In this document: piece after piece, positions 61,086 through 64,000 of the stretch
Layout of the letters: every line of letters begins with the position of its first letter
How positions within the stretch are numbered: position 1 is the stretch's first letter
Assembly (NCBI RefSeq): GCF_004340945.1
Contig: NZ_SLYD01000009.1
Coordinates: forward strand, 1 to 64,000
Length of the DNA stretch: 64,000 bases
Direction of reading: 5' to 3'
DNA from: Sphingomonas sp. PP-F2F-A104-K0414
Lineage (GTDB): Bacteria; Pseudomonadota; Alphaproteobacteria; Sphingomonadales; Sphingomonadaceae
Position numbers and translations under genes: made by a program
Notes under the pieces: generated by a model
What the model was told of the DNA's origin: nothing
The model's database searches: none
Seen by the model: the letters and a program-made list of their open reading frames with translations, nothing else

Positions 61086-64000
61086 CTATTCGGATAGTTC
61101 AAGAAAACGGCAGAACGAGTTGGCCAACCGAATCTGCTTCGGACCACGGCATTCCGCGCCGAAGATGGCCGGATTGCAGATCAGGTATGACAGGCACCGT
61201 GCCCGGGACGTGGCAACGTTCAGCCGGTTGAGGCTGTAGAGAAAATCCATTCCTCGAGGCGCGTCCGCAGGGCTCGAGGTCGCCAGCGAGTAGATCGCCA
61301 CCGCAGCCTCCTGCCCCTGAAATTTGTCGACGGTTCCTACACGTGCTCCGGGCAGACGCTGCCGGATCTCGAAGACCTGAGCGTTGTAGGGCGTGATCAC
61401 CACGACGTCGTCGATCCCCAAGGGCTTTTCGAGGCCAACCGCATCGGTCCACGTCGCGTCGCTTTCGATCAGGCCGCGGACGAGCTCAACTACCACGTCA
61501 GCCTCCTCCGGCGAACAGTTGCTGTTACCCGCATGTTCGACCGCCACGTAGCGAAGACCGCTCATTCGATCACCTCTGGTTGAGACGCACTGCCGTTCGA
61601 GGCCGGCGCGTGATCGGAGCTTTCCCTCGTAGAACATGTCGGAGGTGAAGGTGCAGATCGCAGGATGCAGCCTCCAGGTCTCTCCGAGGAAGAGTCCGGC
61701 GTCCTCACCTATGGTCTGGGCGTCGCCGAGGATGTGGTCCAGCGCCGACGTATCGGTTCCCTCGGGATGACTGCCCTGCATAGGCTGATCGAGCTGCATG
61801 GGGTCGCCAAGCATCACGACGGCGGGCGCGGCCTGGGAAATCGCGAGGACGTTCGCCAGCGACATCTGCGCAGCCTCGTCCACGAACAGCACGTCGACGA
61901 GTTCGAAGGCGTCCGGGGACGACCAGAACCACGCCGTCCCGCCGCCGACTGCGCAGTCGTTACGCAACGCCGCCGCGAGGTCGCCATTCTTGGTGACCAT
62001 CCGAAGCCGGTGTCCGTCGGGCTCGCGCTCGCCGGGCTTCTGGACGCACGTCAGCTCGACCTGCTGCTCGTCCGCCCTTTGTATCACCGCATCGATAAGG
62101 TTGCGCACGACTGCGTGGCTATTCGCTACAATGCCCACACGCCGTCCCTGCGCGACCATCTCGAGGATCATGCGGGAACCGGTATAGGTCTTGCCCGCAC
62201 CCGGCGGGCCCTGCACCGGAAGAACTCCGGAGACGAATCCCCCGGCGATACGCAGCGCGGCATCCAGTGTCGTCTCGCCCTCCCGAACCAGCGCGCCGCC
62301 CTCACCGGACGAGGGCTTGAGGCGGAGGAGGAGATCGCGTGCGGCCTGGTGGGCGCCTACACCAACGAGACCCCGCTCCACCACGTACTCGGCCAGCCTC
62401 ACGAGCGACTCCATCATAGGCTCGGAACCGACATGCTCGTGAACGAAGACCCCCGTGGGATGCAGGTCGGCGCTCTTTCCCGACTTCCGTATATCGATCG
62501 TGCAGGCTTCCGGATCGAAACTCTCGACGGCGCCAAGCGGATCTCCACCGACGGCACGCAGCTTCTTCCCAGGACGAACGTCGGTCTCCTGCGGGCCGAA
62601 AGCATAACGATGGACCGGACACTTCGCCGTTCCGCCCACGGTTCCTCGAAGCTCCAGACCTCCGCCGATTGCGGCTCTCTCTTCGACGAGTTCGTCCGCG
62701 TCGAGATCGGCGAGGCGGAAGAACTCCCACCATCCGGCCTTCTCCTCCCGCCGATGGAAATCGAGGAGGTTCGCCAGAAGCCAGCGTCCGTGCTGCTCAG
62801 GGGTGCGATCGGACTCGTCGTCCGGCACGCCGCCCGTGAGCGAGGCCATCAACGGCAGGATGCGTTCACGCCACGCCGAAACGGTTTCGGGTGCCGCGCC
62901 ATCGGGCAATTCCGGCCTCTCGATCACCGCGCCCTCGGCGATCAGCTGGCCGCGAAGGAACTCGAGCCAGAGGTGCAAAGCTCGGGTCGAGGCACAATCG
63001 TCCTCGTTGTAGCTCTGCACGACGATGCGGTCCGCCTCCGTGATGTCGTCGACATCTCCCAGTTCGAGCGCGTTCTGGAAGCGGTTGAGTGCAATGTTGG
63101 CATCGGGCAGCGCCGTATCGCGAACGAAGCCATAGAGCGGCTCGAGACGTTTGATGGAATAATTCTCGACCCCGGCGACGATCGCGTGCCGAACCACCCC
63201 GAGCAGATCCACGAACACCCTGCCCCGGAGCAGCCGATCCAGATCGTCCTCCCTCGTCGCGTACCGTCCCATCAGACGCTTCAGCGCGCCGGTCTCGTAG
63301 CCGCCGTAATGGTACACGTGGAGATCGGGATGAACGTCGAGACGTTGAAGGACGAAGTCCATGAACGTCTCGAAGGCGCGTCGCTCGTCCGCGCGCGTCA
63401 GCCCCCAGAGTGCGACGTACCGAAGCGCGCCGTCTTCCTCCACGCACGAGTAGCCGAGCAGGTATTCCTGCCCGTTCTCGCCTACGAACGCGTCCCCCTC
63501 GAAATCAAGGTAGATGTCGCCCGCCGACGGCTCGGGCAGAGCGGCCAATCCAAAGCCGGTTTCGAGCGCCTGCGTCTCGAACACGGATAGCCCCTCGATC
63601 CTCGCGGCGACCTGAAGCCTAGCCTGCTCGCGAAGCCGCTCCAGTCCGCGAACCGCCCCGCGCGCGGGTCGCCACGACATCGGCAACGGCATCGCGGCGA
63701 GGTCCGACAACCGATCGATGCCGTTGGCACGCAGTTCCGCCGCCTGAAGGGATGTCATGCCGGCGACCAGCGAGAGGTGATCGTCGGCGCGGCGGCGCTC
63801 GGCGCACCCGATGCGCCACGCGCAGATGTCGCAATGCGCGTTAGGCTCCGGATACGTGGCATCGGCCTGGGTTCTGGCGACGGACTCGATCATCGAGTCG
63901 CGGACGCGACGATAGTACGCGGAATAGTCGCTCACGCGGTAAACTTCAGGGGTGTAGTCCGTCCAGGGCGGAACGACGTGCACGAGTTCGGGCCCCCTGC
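61086..64000 (-). CDS. TM0106-type RecB-like nuclease with SF1 helicase, 5' end cut by window edge
   Basis: At least 971 residues; the frame stays open to position 64000, so the N terminus is missing. The visible part starts inside a RecB-like nuclease domain with a CDICAWRIGC iron-sulphur-like Cys group, followed by an RNase H-like region (DIYLDFEGDAFVGENG; HVYHYGGYE; YNEDDCAST), then an SF1 helicase with Walker A GPPGAGKT, DEAA (VLFVDEAAQMS), GDPMQLDQP, and C-terminal motifs VGTVDKFQGQEA and LNVATSRARCLSY. This is the TM0106 RecB-like nuclease/DNA2-type helicase layout. It may act in DNA repair or defence; it converges on dmeF. Confidence 0.87.
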   Translation of the reverse strand, partial: RGPELVHVVPPWTDYTPEVYRVSDYSAYYRRVRDSMIESVARTQADATYPEPNAHCDICAWRIGCAERRRADDHLSLVAGMTSLQAAELRANGIDRLSDLAAMPLPMSWRPARGAVRGLERLREQARLQVAARIEGLSVFETQALETGFGLAALPEPSAGDIYLDFEGDAFVGENGQEYLLGYSCVEEDGALRYVALWGLTRADERRAFETFMDFVLQRLDVHPDLHVYHYGGYETGALKRLMGRYATREDDLDRLLRGRVFVDLLGVVRHAIVAGVENYSIKRLEPLYGFVRDTALPDANIALNRFQNALELGDVDDITEADRIVVQSYNEDDCASTRALHLWLEFLRGQLIAEGAVIERPELPDGAAPETVSAWRERILPLMASLTGGVPDDESDRTPEQHGRWLLANLLDFHRREEKAGWWEFFRLADLDADELVEERAAIGGGLELRGTVGGTAKCPVHRYAFGPQETDVRPGKKLRAVGGDPLGAVESFDPEACTIDIRKSGKSADLHPTGVFVHEHVGSEPMMESLVRLAEYVVERGLVGVGAHQAARDLLLRLKPSSGEGGALVREGETTLDAALRIAGGFVSGVLPVQGPPGAGKTYTGSRMILEMVAQGRRVGIVANSHAVVRNLIDAVIQRADEQQVELTCVQKPGEREPDGHRLRMVTKNGDLAAALRNDCAVGGGTAWFWSSPDAFELVDVLFVDEAAQMSLANVLAISQAAPAVVMLGDPMQLDQPMQGSHPEGTDTSALDHILGDAQTIGEDAGLFLGETWRLHPAICTFTSDMFYEGKLRSRAGLERQCVSTRGDRMSGLRYVAVEHAGNSNCSPEEADVVVELVRGLIESDATWTDAVGLEKPLGIDDVVVITPYNAQVFEIRQRLPGARVGTVDKFQGQEAAVAIYSLATSSPADAPRGMDFLYSLNRLNVATSRARCLSYLICNPAIFGAECRGPKQIRLANSFCRFLELSE

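Noticed and set aside
61665..63590. Long plus-strand open frame (641 codons) opposite the nuclease-helicase gene.
   Set aside because: It is the antisense shadow of a gene with complete helicase and nuclease motifs; its translation has no domain and is typical of GC-rich complementary frames.

Overview
The window reads like a chromosome or large replicon of a sphingomonad (Alphaproteobacteria, probably Sphingomonas). Supporting signs are high-GC codon use on both strands, secreted proteins with the sphingomonad signatures DEIVVTGSR and VVCGRRDDGRYRL, an imuA-imuB-dnaE2 mutagenesis operon behind an alphaproteobacterial LexA box (GTTC-N7-GTTC), a dmeRF metal-efflux pair, and possible EcfG-type (GGAAC-N16/17-CGTT-like) stress promoters. 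No rRNA, tRNA or CRISPR array was seen.

Layout. 1-1.9 kb: a minus-strand DUF2975/XRE-type membrane operon behind two copies of a 15-bp palindromic operator. 2.2-6 kb: small membrane and secreted proteins. 6.2-8.6 kb: a minus operon coding for a membrane-anchored LuxR-type HTH protein, two unknowns, a RadC-family JAB protein and a MarR-type protein. 8.6-15.8 kb: a decayed peptide-export locus, with an ABC exporter remnant, TolC, an M16 protease and an S9 peptidase, ended by an IS3 relic. 16.4-18 kb: a small protein and an HSL-type hydrolase.

18.2-29.3 kb is a mobile region. It carries a CHAT (caspase-like) protease and an unknown downstream partner, a strong hairpin and a recombinase-core-like palindrome, then three consecutive tyrosine recombinases and a small coiled-coil protein (resembling Tn554-type modules). 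The CHAT pair is my first candidate for an undescribed system.

29.9-46.7 kb is a stress and mutagenesis block: SRAP/YedK protein, DUF892 protein, nucleoside deaminase, SirB1-like protein, the imuA-imuB-dnaE2 operon with two trailing genes, two SDR oxidoreductases and an HxlR regulator. A perfect 106-bp tandem duplication lies at 32.2 kb.

46.8-64 kb looks like a defence or conflict island starting inside a truncated arsH. It holds a PLD-like nuclease, a PD-(D/E)XK-like protein coupled to a pentapeptide-repeat/degenerate SF2 helicase fusion, a Cys-rich protein divergent from a coupled pair (150-aa protein plus a degenerate-HD/phosphoribosyltransferase fusion), and a three-helix membrane protein. 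After secreted proteins and an unusually structured 170-bp intergenic segment come dmeRF and a TM0106-type RecB-like nuclease/SF1 helicase cut by the window edge. The HD-PRTase pair and the pentapeptide/pseudo-helicase set are the other leading candidates for new systems. Every defence assignment rests on domain content and context, not on a demonstrated activity.
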